Shown: positions 16,613-25,175 of the stretch, piece by piece
Layout: each line of letters starts with the position of its first letter
Numbering within the stretch: position 1 is the first letter of the stretch
Assembly: GCA_049670505.1 (NCBI GenBank)
Contig: JBATTK010000169.1
Location: 46,399-110,398 of the forward strand
Length of the DNA: 64,000 nt
DNA from: JBATTK01 sp049670505
GTDB taxonomy: Bacteria; Bacteroidota; Bacteroidia; Flavobacteriales; Flavobacteriaceae
Direction: 5' to 3'
Made by a program: the position numbers and the translations under genes
The notes under the pieces: generated by a model
Seen by the model: only the letters and a program-made list of their open reading frames with translations
Told to the model about the DNA's origin: nothing
The model's database searches: none

Positions 16613-18026
16613 CAATATTACGGATCATTCCTCCAAAGATAAAATAATGAAAGGGAACAATGCTGTACCAGTACAATCTACCCTTGAGTCCCCGCGGTCT
16701 AAAAGTAGCGGTTTGATGCAGTACGTTGTTTTCATCAATTTTAAATTCGAGCCAAGCTTCGCCGGGCAAGCGCATCTCCGCAAAAAGTAGTAGGCGCCTT
16801 TTCTTTTTATCGGCCAACAACACCCGCCAAAAATCCAGGGAATCACCGGGATAAATCTTATCCGGATGGGTACGCCCCCTACGTAGACCTACTCCACCAC
16901 TTAGTTTATCCAGAAACCCACGTATTTTCCATAACCAGTTTCCATAATACCAACCATTGTCGCCACCAATCTTCCAGATATTGTTTAGAACGGTCTCCCC
17001 GTCCTTAATTTTAAGTTTTTGCTCATCCTTTAGGACACCATATTTGGGAACCTGAATATATTTTTCCAGATCCTTGTTAAAACGACCGCTTACCATACTG
17101 TCCTTCCAACTGCTCACGACCTGATTCTGTTCTATTTTTTTGAAGGCCATATCCAGAGCCTCCGTATAGGTATGGGTTTTTATTCCCAATAGCCGCTCCA
17201 ATCTATTGTCATCGGCTACCACTTCTATTTTCATGCTATCCACTAGGTTCAAGGCAAGTTTATAGGAAGTTGAGGTCACAAAATATAACCAATACGAAGA
17301 GAGTTTTGGGGTCATCACGGGAACGGTAATGATCCAATTTTTAAAGCCCCTGGCCTTGGCATATCCATGCAACATTTGTTTATAGGTAAGTACGTCCGGG
17401 CCGGCAATGTCAAAGGATTTGCCGTAAGTTTTACTATTCCCTAGAACCCCTGTAAGAAAATGCATTACATCCCTGACCGCTATGGGCTGTGTTTTGGTGA
17501 GTACCCATTTAGGGGTAATCATAAATGGTAATTTTTCGCAGAGATCGCGAATAATTTCAAAGGAGGAACTCCCGGACCCTACTATAATCCCAGCTTTAAG
17601 TACTGTAAGATCATAGTCTCCCTGGGAAAGGATCTCTTCCACATTTTTTCTGGACCATAGATGTTTGGAAAGATTTTTATCATTAACAATACCACTGAGA
17701 TAAATAACCTGTTCCACATGGGTAGCCCTCATATAGGTATTGAAGTTGTGAGCGGTAATAGCTTCCATTTCATCAAAATCCTTGGTGGATGTACTCATGG
17801 AATGAATGAGGAAGTAAGCTACATCGATATCTTTTGGAATTTTCCCTTCCACGACCTTGCGTAAAAAATCTATTTCAATGATTTGGACCTTAGAACGTGT
17901 TTCCTGATCAATGGAAAGACGTTCCGCATCCCTTACGATACAGATGACCTCATGGCCTAAGTCTAAAAGCATAGGCAATAATCGCATCCCTATATACCCA
18001 TTGGCACCGGTAACTAGAATTTTCAT
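16602..18026 (-). CDS. SDR-family NAD(P)-binding protein with C-terminal DUF2867 domain
   Basis: The 474-residue protein begins with the extended-SDR nucleotide-binding motif TGANGYIGMRLLP (6-18) and has YFLIHSMSTS and LSGIVNDKN segments as in the atypical SDR a5 group. The C-terminal ~150 residues (IWKIGGDNGWYYGNWLWKIRG marker region, then GDSLDFWRVL and LRLPGEAWLEF-like text) fit DUF2867, found fused to this SDR. The substrate is unknown. Such genes are often close to cryptochrome or carotenoid genes in Bacteroidota (recollection, not shown here). A broken membrane-protein gene lies directly downstream. Confidence 0.82.
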   Translation of the reverse strand: MKILVTGANGYIGMRLLPMLLDLGHEVICIVRDAERLSIDQETRSKVQIIEIDFLRKVVEGKIPKDIDVAYFLIHSMSTSTKDFDEMEAITAHNFNTYMRATHVEQVIYLSGIVNDKNLSKHLWSRKNVEEILSQGDYDLTVLKAGIIVGSGSSSFEIIRDLCEKLPFMITPKWVLTKTQPIAVRDVMHFLTGVLGNSKTYGKSFDIAGPDVLTYKQMLHGYAKARGFKNWIITVPVMTPKLSSYWLYFVTSTSYKLALNLVDSMKIEVVADDNRLERLLGIKTHTYTEALDMAFKKIEQNQVVSSWKDSMVSGRFNKDLEKYIQVPKYGVLKDEQKLKIKDGETVLNNIWKIGGDNGWYYGNWLWKIRGFLDKLSGGVGLRRGRTHPDKIYPGDSLDFWRVLLADKKKRRLLLFAEMRLPGEAWLEFKIDENNVLHQTATFRPRGLKGRLYWYSIVPFHYFIFGGMIRNIAKT

Positions 18027-18107
18027 GGAATTGAACGTGTTTTGATATTAGGTATTTTTCGTAATTGAGTTCCGTTTTCCTATATTCAACTTCCCCAATG
18101 ATATCCT

Positions 18108-18533
18108 TTATAGGTCTTCTATTGATGTAGGGGCATTGTCGACCTTATAATCCAATAACCTCCGAAAGAATTTTTGTATGGCTTTGGTGTCCGATTTCAC
18201 TTTGATAAAATAATGATCCCTGTAAATGGAATATATTGCAAAATCCCCTTTATAAACGGTTAATTTATAATATGGGATTACCAGCGCGTAGGTTTCCAAT
18301 AGGGAACGGAACCTAACGATGATGCCCTTGGGCCGCATTTCAATATTGCAAGTATCCAGATTATTATCCAATAGCAATAAATTGCGTATTTCTATGCTTG
18401 TTTCGGTTATTGACAATTTGGGAGACCCTATACCCCCAAGGGCAAAGCGTTCTTTTATGGTAAAGGGTTTACCTACTTCGGCATCTATCTTTCTTGTGAT
18501 TTCTTTGTTATTGTAAGATACGTTTACGAGCAT
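18108..18533 (-). CDS. Conserved hypothetical protein
   Basis: The 141-residue protein is beta-rich and lacks signal peptide or membrane segments. The order of strands followed by a C-terminal helix (DTKAIQKFFRRLLDYKV) is like a PH-type fold, but I cannot assign a family. It lies 11 bp downstream of the MmcQ/YjbR gene on the same strand and is probably co-transcribed with it. Confidence 0.6.
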   Translation of the reverse strand: MLVNVSYNNKEITRKIDAEVGKPFTIKERFALGGIGSPKLSITETSIEIRNLLLLDNNLDTCNIEMRPKGIIVRFRSLLETYALVIPYYKLTVYKGDFAIYSIYRDHYFIKVKSDTKAIQKFFRRLLDYKVDNAPTSIEDL

Positions 18534-18544
18534 GGGCTATTTTA

Positions 18545-18916
18545 TTATAAAACATTATTTTCATTTTCAAGCTCTAATTGTGTTGTTTTAGGAAGGTTGG
18601 TAACCACCAGATCATAGGAGGTATCCAACCATTGAAAAAGGATTTCTTTAGAAATGCTTCCGTCCATAACTACACTGCTCCAATGTTTCTTGCTAAAATA
18701 AGAGGGTTCCTGTAATGCGTCGTATTGCGAGCGGAGTTCGTCAATAGTGCCTGGATCGCATTTAATGCTGAAAGCGGCAAAAGTATTGATATCGGTTGCC
18801 GTAAACATTTTACCCTTTACTTTAAATGCCAGGATATCGGGAAGCTTGGGAAAAGGAATCGATTCGGTTACCCCTTTTTTTGAAAGGCAATACTGTCTAT
18901 ATTCTTCCATATTCAT
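18545..18916 (-). CDS. MmcQ/YjbR family protein
   Basis: The 123-residue protein fits the MmcQ/YjbR family in full length: EEYRQYCLSKKGVTESIPF at the start, KVKGKMFTATDI in the middle, SIKCDPGTIDELR and the end motif YFSKKHWSSVVMDGSIS near 85. The fold resembles the double-wing DNA-binding group, but no target or function is established. It is the first gene of a two-gene unit, divergent from argS. Confidence 0.85.
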   Translation of the reverse strand: MNMEEYRQYCLSKKGVTESIPFPKLPDILAFKVKGKMFTATDINTFAAFSIKCDPGTIDELRSQYDALQEPSYFSKKHWSSVVMDGSISKEILFQWLDTSYDLVVTNLPKTTQLELENENNVL

Positions 18917-19007
18917 ATCTTCCTTTTAGCAACACATAAAGTTAACCAAAACAAAGGCTATAAATGCATGTTGCGGTTCTTTTCAATATAAAGGCATAAA
19001 TTTTATG

Positions 19008-19015
19008 TAGTTTTG
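19008..19015 (+). promoter_or_regulatory. -7 promoter element for argS (TAGTTTTG)
   Basis: TAGTTTTG fits the Bacteroidota -7 consensus TAnnTTTG and lies 22 bp before the ATG at 19037. It overlaps an upstream TTG that could otherwise be read as a start codon at 19013. The promoter therefore supports the ATG start. Confidence 0.55.
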
Positions 19016-19036
19016 CAGCTTGATAAGTCAAAATTC

Positions 19037-20818
19037 ATGAATATCCAAAGCGTTTTAGAGACCAAGGTCAAAGAAGCTGTTGCTACACTTTTCCAGATAG
19101 AATTACCGACCGTGGAATTTCAGCCCACCCGAAAGGATTTTGAAGGCGATATTACGGTAGTTGTTTTCCCCATGTTGCGGTTTGTAAAAGGAAATCCTGT
19201 TCAAATAGGCGAGAAAATCGGCACTTATTTGGGAGCACAGGTAGACGAAGTATCCGGTTTTAATGTGGTGAAGGGTTTTTTGAATATTAGTATAAGTGAT
19301 GGTTTCTATGTAAACTTTTTTAACGCGATCAAGGATATTTCCGATTACGGTTATGTAACCGATATGGATAAGGATGCGATTATGGTTGAATATTCTTCCC
19401 CTAACACCAACAAACCATTACATTTAGGACATATTCGGAACAATTTATTAGGTTATTCCGTTGCGGAAATCTTGAAGGCATCCGGCAAAAAAGTGTACAA
19501 GACCCAAATTATAAATGATCGCGGCATTCATATTTGCAAGAGTATGCTGGCCTATGAGAAATTTGGGAATGGCGAAGAGCCTTCGGCGAGGCTCAAAGGT
19601 GATAAACTAGTGGGCAATTATTACGTGACCTTTGATAAAATGTATAAGGAAGAGATTGCTGCAATGGTCGCCAAGGGTATTGCGGCAAAAGATGCGGAAA
19701 AGCGGGCACCTAGCCTGCTGGAAGCCCAAGAAATGCTTCGCAAATGGGAAGCGGGTGACGAAAAAGTGGTTGCTCTTTGGAAGAAAATGAACGGATGGGT
19801 GTACGATGGCTTTACGGAAACCTATCAAAACCTGGGGGTGAATTTTGACAAGTTCTATTATGAAAGTGATACGTATTTGTTGGGTAAGGACGTGGTAGCC
19901 GAGGGGTTAAAAAAAGGAATTTTCTATAAAAAGGACGATGGGAGTGTTTGGATCGATCTTACGGATGACGGGCTGGACGAAAAGATTGTACTGCGATCCG
20001 ACGGTACGGCGGTCTATATGACCCAGGATATCGGTACGGCTATCCAGCGGGTAAAGGACTATCCAGATATTGGCGGCATGGTCTATACGGTGGGGAATGA
20101 GCAGGATTATCATTTTAAGGTGTTGTTTCTGATCCTTAAAAAACTGGGTTTTTCTTGGGCAGAAAGCTTATATCATTTAAGCTATGGCATGGTGGATTTG
20201 CCTAGCGGTAAGATGAAAAGCAGGGAAGGAACCGTGGTGGATGCCGATGATTTGATCGATGATATGACCGCAACCGCGGAAACAATTTCCAAGGAACTCG
20301 GGAAATTGGAGGAATATACCGATACTGAAAAACAACGATTATACCGGATGATCGGTCTTGCAGCATTGAAATATTATATTCTTAAGGTAGATCCCAAAAA
20401 AAGAATCCTGTTTAATCCGGAAGAGTCCGTCGATTTTCAGGGGAATACAGGACCATTTATCCAATATACCTATGCACGGATTCAATCTATCCTGCGAAAG
20501 GCGGAAAACATGGAACTAGACCTACAGGATAAAGTAGTTCTCTCATGGCTTCACGAAAAAGAAAAAGAACTGCTAAAGCAGCTTCAATTGTTTCCCGAGA
20601 CGCTACAATTGGCCGCGGAGAACTATAGTCCGGCCCTTATTGCCAATTATACGTATGATTTGGTGAAGGAATTCAATTCCTTTTATCAGAATGTATCCAT
20701 TTTGGGAGAGGCAGATGGTCAAAAGAAAATCTTTAGGGTACAATTATCCAGAAAAGTGGGAGAAGTGATCCGGTCCGCATTTAAACTGTTAGGCATAGCG
20801 GTTCCCGAACGTATGTAA
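19037..20818 (+). CDS. argS: Arginyl-tRNA synthetase
   Basis: The 593-residue class I synthetase charges tRNA-Arg in the cytoplasm. It shows the N-terminal additional domain (~1-110), the HIGH-type signature HLGHIRNN near residue 131, the region VYTVGNEQDYHF near 356 that precedes the KMSKS loop, the KMSKS-like loop GKMKSREG near 398 and the all-alpha anticodon-binding domain with FVFNYTYDLV-like text near the end. The ATG was chosen over an upstream TTG because the promoter box overlaps that codon. It converges with the rhodopsin gene across a strong hairpin. Confidence 0.96.
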   Translation: MNIQSVLETKVKEAVATLFQIELPTVEFQPTRKDFEGDITVVVFPMLRFVKGNPVQIGEKIGTYLGAQVDEVSGFNVVKGFLNISISDGFYVNFFNAIKDISDYGYVTDMDKDAIMVEYSSPNTNKPLHLGHIRNNLLGYSVAEILKASGKKVYKTQIINDRGIHICKSMLAYEKFGNGEEPSARLKGDKLVGNYYVTFDKMYKEEIAAMVAKGIAAKDAEKRAPSLLEAQEMLRKWEAGDEKVVALWKKMNGWVYDGFTETYQNLGVNFDKFYYESDTYLLGKDVVAEGLKKGIFYKKDDGSVWIDLTDDGLDEKIVLRSDGTAVYMTQDIGTAIQRVKDYPDIGGMVYTVGNEQDYHFKVLFLILKKLGFSWAESLYHLSYGMVDLPSGKMKSREGTVVDADDLIDDMTATAETISKELGKLEEYTDTEKQRLYRMIGLAALKYYILKVDPKKRILFNPEESVDFQGNTGPFIQYTYARIQSILRKAENMELDLQDKVVLSWLHEKEKELLKQLQLFPETLQLAAENYSPALIANYTYDLVKEFNSFYQNVSILGEADGQKKIFRVQLSRKVGEVIRSAFKLLGIAVPERM

Positions 20819-20821
20819 AAG

Positions 20822-20849
20822 AAAAAAGACCGTTCGATGGGAACGGTCT
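20822..20849 (-). terminator. Intrinsic terminator of the rhodopsin gene
   Basis: Arms AGACCGTTC and GAACGGTCT (9 bp, 5-base loop) are followed on the minus strand by TTTTTTC, a good U-tract. The hairpin also follows the argS stop by 8 bp on the plus strand, where it lacks a U-tract. It separates argS from the convergent rhodopsin transcript. Confidence 0.75.
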
Positions 20850-20885
20850 CTTCAAAATAACTGACTGTATAAAAATAGTCAATGG

Positions 20886-21626
20886 TTATGCCTTTGCTGT
20901 ATCCGTAGAGGAAGCATTGACCGCCAGGTTGTAGACCACAAGGCCAAAACCTATTTTATTTATAGCATCTCCGATATTATAAATGACATCCAAATCCAAT
21001 CCGCCAAAAATACCTTCATACCATCCCGGTGTGCCTGCCATGTAACCAATAGGGTAAATGGCCCAACCTACCAGTACAAACCAACATAAGGTTTTGTGGG
21101 CTTGTAGTACAGCTCCTCCGGCTTCTTGGGCCAACTTTTTGGCACCGCCCAACCAAATTTCGTATACAATGATAAAATAGGCGATACCGGAAATAAGACC
21201 CCAAATTTGAGCTTGTTCGCGGTAGACCGCTTCTCCCAGATAACCCGTAACCAACATGATGACCGAAAGCAAAATAAGTCTCCACATCAGGGATTTTTTA
21301 GCTCCCGCTACTTTAAGGATCAGATAAAATTCAACGCACATTAAGGGTACGGTCAATATCCAATCCACATATCTGAAGAAAGTAGGGGATTCCGCAAAGC
21401 CTGCCCAGTAATCACGCATGTACCAATAGTGTACCGCGGCAATAAATGTAATTAATCCCGATACCAGGATAGAGGTTCTCCATTTTTTATCAAAACTGTT
21501 CATAGATAAGAAAAAGAAGGCAGAAGCTGCCATCATGGCCATACACCCTACAAAGAAGGTAAAGCCTACATAATCGTTGGTAGCGATCTTTGCTACCAAT
21601 GGTACTGATGTTAAAAAATTTTCCAT
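20886..21626 (-). CDS. Proteorhodopsin, green-type light-driven proton pump
   Basis: The 246-residue seven-helix protein carries every marker of a flavobacterial proton-pumping rhodopsin. Helix C reads RYVDWILTVPLMCVEFYLIL, giving the DTE triad Asp88 (acceptor), Thr92 and Glu99 (donor). His66 pairs with the acceptor, Arg85 and Asp220 complete the counter-ion complex, and Lys224 in helix G holds retinal. Met96 sits at the spectral tuning site, implying green absorption. By a nine-residue offset to SAR86-type proteorhodopsin, Gly143 falls at the helix-E position that is glycine in carotenoid-antenna rhodopsins. The retinal source is the divergent blh gene. The terminator lies directly downstream. 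Confidence 0.96.
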   Translation of the reverse strand: MENFLTSVPLVAKIATNDYVGFTFFVGCMAMMAASAFFFLSMNSFDKKWRTSILVSGLITFIAAVHYWYMRDYWAGFAESPTFFRYVDWILTVPLMCVEFYLILKVAGAKKSLMWRLILLSVIMLVTGYLGEAVYREQAQIWGLISGIAYFIIVYEIWLGGAKKLAQEAGGAVLQAHKTLCWFVLVGWAIYPIGYMAGTPGWYEGIFGGLDLDVIYNIGDAINKIGFGLVVYNLAVNASSTDTAKA

Positions 21627-21641
21627 ATAATTAGAGTTTAT

Positions 21642-21649
21642 TAATTTTG
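21642..21649 (+). promoter_or_regulatory. Candidate -7 promoter element for blh (TAATTTTG)
   Basis: TAATTTTG matches TAnnTTTG exactly and lies 65 bp before the blh ATG, overlapping the first half-site of the symmetric array. A protein bound there would block this promoter. Confidence 0.4.
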
Positions 21650-21713
21650 TTTAAGTAAATTTAATAAAAATTAAACAATAATTGTTTAAGATTTCAACTA
21701 TTTTTTTAAACAA
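21647..21713. promoter_or_regulatory. Four mirror-arranged 8-bp half-sites between rhodopsin and blh
   Basis: TTGTTTAA occurs at 21647-21654 and 21682-21689, and its complement TTAAACAA at 21671-21678 and 21706-21713. The gaps are 16, 3 and 16 bases, so the set is exactly symmetric about 21680. The inner pair makes a 19-bp operator-like palindrome and the last copy ends one base before the blh ATG. The outer spacers are not alike, which points to selection on the half-sites. A -7 box TAATTTTG at 21642-21649 reads toward blh. Regulation of both genes by one dimeric protein is inferred. Confidence 0.6.
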
Positions 21714-21714
21714 A

Positions 21715-22620
21715 ATGAAAAAAAGCGACACAAATTTTACCAAATTGAACAGTTTTATCCTGGTGTCTACCTTCTTTTTTCTTTGGCTTGCGGTTTATTT
21801 TGAGGATCGTGTTGAGGATATCTTTGCCTATACCTTAATATTTTCCTTTGGGATATTGCACGGGTCAAATGATCTGAAACTCTTGCACACTTCTCCCTTT
21901 AATCGAAGATTGGGAAATGGTTTTTTTACCATTTCCATATATTACTTAATGTTCATAGGGTTGAGTATACTTTTTTTTCATTTTTTTCCTGACATAGCGT
22001 TAGTTTGGTTTATTCTTTTTAGTGGGTATCATTTTGGGGAACAACATTGGATATCCAAAATAAAGGAGTTGTCCGTGGTGGCGAAAGTATTTTTTATTTC
22101 CTATGGATTGTTTATTCTTTTTCTATTGTTCCATGCGCATTGGATAGAGGTATCTTCTATTATTCAAAGTATCACGGGCTTTTTACCCTCTTTTAATTAT
22201 TACAGTTATCCGCTATGGATTAGTGCTGTAGTTTTTGTTTTATCATATCTATTTTTATTTAAACAAAAAAAAGCATCTGCTGCTATAGTACAAGAAGTAT
22301 TCTATCTCCTTGTCTTTTACATCATATTTAATACGGCTTCCTTAATTTGGGCATTTGCCATCTACTTTGTTTTATGGCATTCATTACCTTCTTTGGCCGA
22401 TCAGATCAAGTTTTTGTACGGAAGTGTATCCAAGCATAATTTTATCAAATACCTTAAATCTTCTTCTATTTATTGGGGGATATCGGTTTTGGGCCTTGCG
22501 GTACTGTTTTGGACCTTAAAGGATAGTGGCGAAACGACTTTTTTACCTATTTTCTTTTCTTTTTTAGCGGCGATAACCTTTCCGCACGTAGTGGTCATCT
22601 CTAGGTTGAATGGCCGTTAA
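21715..22620 (+). CDS. blh: Beta-carotene 15,15'-oxygenase, Brp/Blh family
   Basis: The 301-residue integral membrane enzyme cleaves beta-carotene to two retinals, the chromophore of the divergent rhodopsin. Iron-ligand and conserved residues of the family are all visible: His49 and Asp53 in GILHGSND, His106 and His111 in SGYHFGEQHW, His222 in VLWHSLPS and His291 in FPHVVV. About eight hydrophobic helices span the sequence. I start at the ATG (MKKSDTNF); an upstream TTG at 21682 falls inside the operator-like array. Its stop codon overlaps the stop of the convergent TonB receptor by 4 bp. Carotenoid genes are not in the window. Confidence 0.93.
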   Translation: MKKSDTNFTKLNSFILVSTFFFLWLAVYFEDRVEDIFAYTLIFSFGILHGSNDLKLLHTSPFNRRLGNGFFTISIYYLMFIGLSILFFHFFPDIALVWFILFSGYHFGEQHWISKIKELSVVAKVFFISYGLFILFLLFHAHWIEVSSIIQSITGFLPSFNYYSYPLWISAVVFVLSYLFLFKQKKASAAIVQEVFYLLVFYIIFNTASLIWAFAIYFVLWHSLPSLADQIKFLYGSVSKHNFIKYLKSSSIYWGISVLGLAVLFWTLKDSGETTFLPIFFSFLAAITFPHVVVISRLNGR

Positions 22621-25175
22621 AAGAAAACCCTAAAACTAAAATTGGGTGTAATTCCCAGGGAAATATTCTCCACGGTCTCTATCCTATCCGCTTCGTTCAA
22701 CCTAAAGTAGGTATCCAGGATGTTTCTTCTATTGAAAAAGTTCAACACCGAAGCTCCCACGGAAGCCTTTATTTTAGGACTCATATCAAAATCATAAATA
22801 ACGGAGGCATCGGCCCTTATATAATCGGGAAGCCTATCGCTATTTGGCTCCCCATAATTAATGGTAAATGGAAAAACGGTGGTGTTGATGCCACTATTCC
22901 CTTCCAACGGTTGCGTAAACGGTTTTCCGGTCCTGTAGTTAAACCCGATACCAAGCTTCAAGTTTTTACGTATGTAGGTTCCGGCAAAAGTTACCGTATG
23001 ACGAATATCCAAGTTATTGGGAAATGTACTTGGGTTAATTTCCTCAAAGGTGTACTCGTTTATATTGTAGGCATAACTTAGCCAGGTACTAAAGTTAGAT
23101 GTCTTTTTATTGATTAGAAATTCTACTCCCCTAACATCATAGCTTCCTATCTCACCATTGAACTGATTTTGGTTCTGAAAGCCTTGTGTGGCTATGCTTA
23201 TGCCGTTGACCTCTTTATAAAAACCTTCCAAACCTATATGTAGCCTATTTTTATCATAGTTTATACCCGTTGAAACCTGTTTACTCTCCGTGATAGGTAA
23301 GGTCTCGTTATCGGATAATATCCATCTACGTTTTTCAACTCCAAGAAAGTTTTGTTCCAGATCTATTACTTGATTTGTGGTCTGGCTCTTGAATTCTCCC
23401 AGAACTTCCGCCTTGAGATTTTCGGTAATTGCATAGTTGATGTTTAGCCGTGGTTCTAGGATAAACTCATTGAACGTATCCAAGTTTTCAATATAATTGA
23501 GTCTTGCCCCGCCTCTGGCCTTTAACTTTTCGTTATCCGATACATAACCTATTTCCGAAAATAAAGCATGGGTTCGTATGACCCCCTTGATATTGCTATT
23601 AAAAGGAGGTAAGGTAACATTGGTAAAATTGGTAATGCCCGTTTCTGTGTATTGGTAACCATTGGTCCAATTAATTTTGTTGCTAAGCCTGTAATTGGTG
23701 TTTAGTTTTATTCCTGTTTCCAATACCCGATTATTCTGAACAAGCTGTTGGTTGGCATTTGCAAAGACACTAAGGGCATCTAGGTTATACCGGGTAAAAT
23801 ATATATTGAGCAAGGTAGAAAGGTCATTGCTCCAATTGCTTTCCAAGCTCCCCCCGAAAGAAAGATTGGTCTGGTCTAGCCGACTTTGGGTGGTTCTACC
23901 GTTAAGTTCGGCGGTTTCGGAGTAATCCAGGTCATTGTCGATATTGATAAAACTCAATCTTATTTTTTGCCGGTCGTTAACATCGTACAGTATTTTTCCG
24001 GTAAAATCATAGAAAAAAAAGCGCTCATCCCTTTGGATATCTATATCCGTAGATTGGTTGTTGATGGTTACTTCCCTATCCTGAAAGACTCTTTCGGAAA
24101 ATTGGTTAAAAGTTGGAGTGTCCAAAAAATCGGTTACGGAACGCCTGCCGGAAAACTGAAAGGCAAGTTTATCGGTTACGGGCACTTGTCCGTAAATATC
24201 ACCGCTAATCAGATTAAATCCGGCTCCGCCGAAAAAAGACCGTTCTATGCTGTTCTTGGTCTGCAAACTAATGACACTGCTTACCCCGTCGCCATATTGG
24301 GCACTCGTACCATTCTTAATAATGGTCACCTTATCCATCAAATAGGGATTAAAAGCGGAAATCAATCCAAAAAAATGGCCGGACTGATACATTTTAATAC
24401 CATCCCATAAGATGAGGTTTTGATCGTTGGTGCCACCTCGGACATTAATATCCGAAACCGTTTCATCAATACTTTTAACGCCCGGCAATGCCTGTACCGT
24501 TTGCAATACATCCGGTTCTATAAGCCCGGGTATGATACCGAACTCTTCGGTATCCAATTGTATACTGGCATCTTCCAGTTTGGAAAGCCCGGTAGTGAGG
24601 AATTGAAACAGGACAACTTCATCAAGTTGCTGAAAGTTTTGGGCAAGCAACAGATCTTTACAGGGGTTACGGCCTATCAAATCCTCGGCTAGAACATACT
24701 TGGTTTTATACCCTAAATGTCGAATCCCTATCATTGCCTTACTCGGAATATTATCCAGGGAGAACTGTCCATTGAAATCGGTTACCCTAACAATACCGCT
24801 TCCTAACACTTCTACAGTGGCTCCCGCAACCGTATTTTTTTCAAAATTATCCAAAACCCGTGCGCATATATCCACCGTACTTCTTTTGGATAGGGTATAA
24901 TAACGGTCGTCCAGTTTTTGTATTTTAATTTGGGTCTGGTTCTGGATGTCTCCTAGAATTTCATCCAATTGGTCACTTAAGGGAATAGTTATCCGTATGG
25001 GTCTGATATCTACATCTACATAGGAAAATTTAATAGCGAATCTATTTTCCAGTTGTTGGATAAAAGAAATAAGATCTATATTAGGGGAAGTAGTTTCCTG
25101 TGCCTTACCTATAAAAAGGGCAAAAAATAACAATAGGTAAAACGTTGCAACATGTTTACGGTGCGTTTTCAGCAT
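22617..25175 (-). CDS. TonB-dependent receptor with N-terminal STN signalling domain
   Basis: The 852-residue receptor has a signal peptide, a secretin/TonB N-terminal (STN) domain (~33-100; LISFIQQLENRFAIKFSYVD region), a carboxypeptidase-regulatory domain (~105-185), a plug (~205-320; LPGVKSIDETVSDINVRGGT region) and a barrel ending in FSFRVFF with the terminal aromatic residue. The STN domain transmits ligand binding to the FecR anti-sigma protein, whose gene overlaps this one by 20 bp. It therefore forms a trans-envelope signalling unit with the FecI-type sigma factor upstream. The ligand is unknown; an iron complex or an oligosaccharide are both possible. Confidence 0.9.
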   Translation of the reverse strand: MLKTHRKHVATFYLLLFFALFIGKAQETTSPNIDLISFIQQLENRFAIKFSYVDVDIRPIRITIPLSDQLDEILGDIQNQTQIKIQKLDDRYYTLSKRSTVDICARVLDNFEKNTVAGATVEVLGSGIVRVTDFNGQFSLDNIPSKAMIGIRHLGYKTKYVLAEDLIGRNPCKDLLLAQNFQQLDEVVLFQFLTTGLSKLEDASIQLDTEEFGIIPGLIEPDVLQTVQALPGVKSIDETVSDINVRGGTNDQNLILWDGIKMYQSGHFFGLISAFNPYLMDKVTIIKNGTSAQYGDGVSSVISLQTKNSIERSFFGGAGFNLISGDIYGQVPVTDKLAFQFSGRRSVTDFLDTPTFNQFSERVFQDREVTINNQSTDIDIQRDERFFFYDFTGKILYDVNDRQKIRLSFINIDNDLDYSETAELNGRTTQSRLDQTNLSFGGSLESNWSNDLSTLLNIYFTRYNLDALSVFANANQQLVQNNRVLETGIKLNTNYRLSNKINWTNGYQYTETGITNFTNVTLPPFNSNIKGVIRTHALFSEIGYVSDNEKLKARGGARLNYIENLDTFNEFILEPRLNINYAITENLKAEVLGEFKSQTTNQVIDLEQNFLGVEKRRWILSDNETLPITESKQVSTGINYDKNRLHIGLEGFYKEVNGISIATQGFQNQNQFNGEIGSYDVRGVEFLINKKTSNFSTWLSYAYNINEYTFEEINPSTFPNNLDIRHTVTFAGTYIRKNLKLGIGFNYRTGKPFTQPLEGNSGINTTVFPFTINYGEPNSDRLPDYIRADASVIYDFDMSPKIKASVGASVLNFFNRRNILDTYFRLNEADRIETVENISLGITPNFSFRVFF

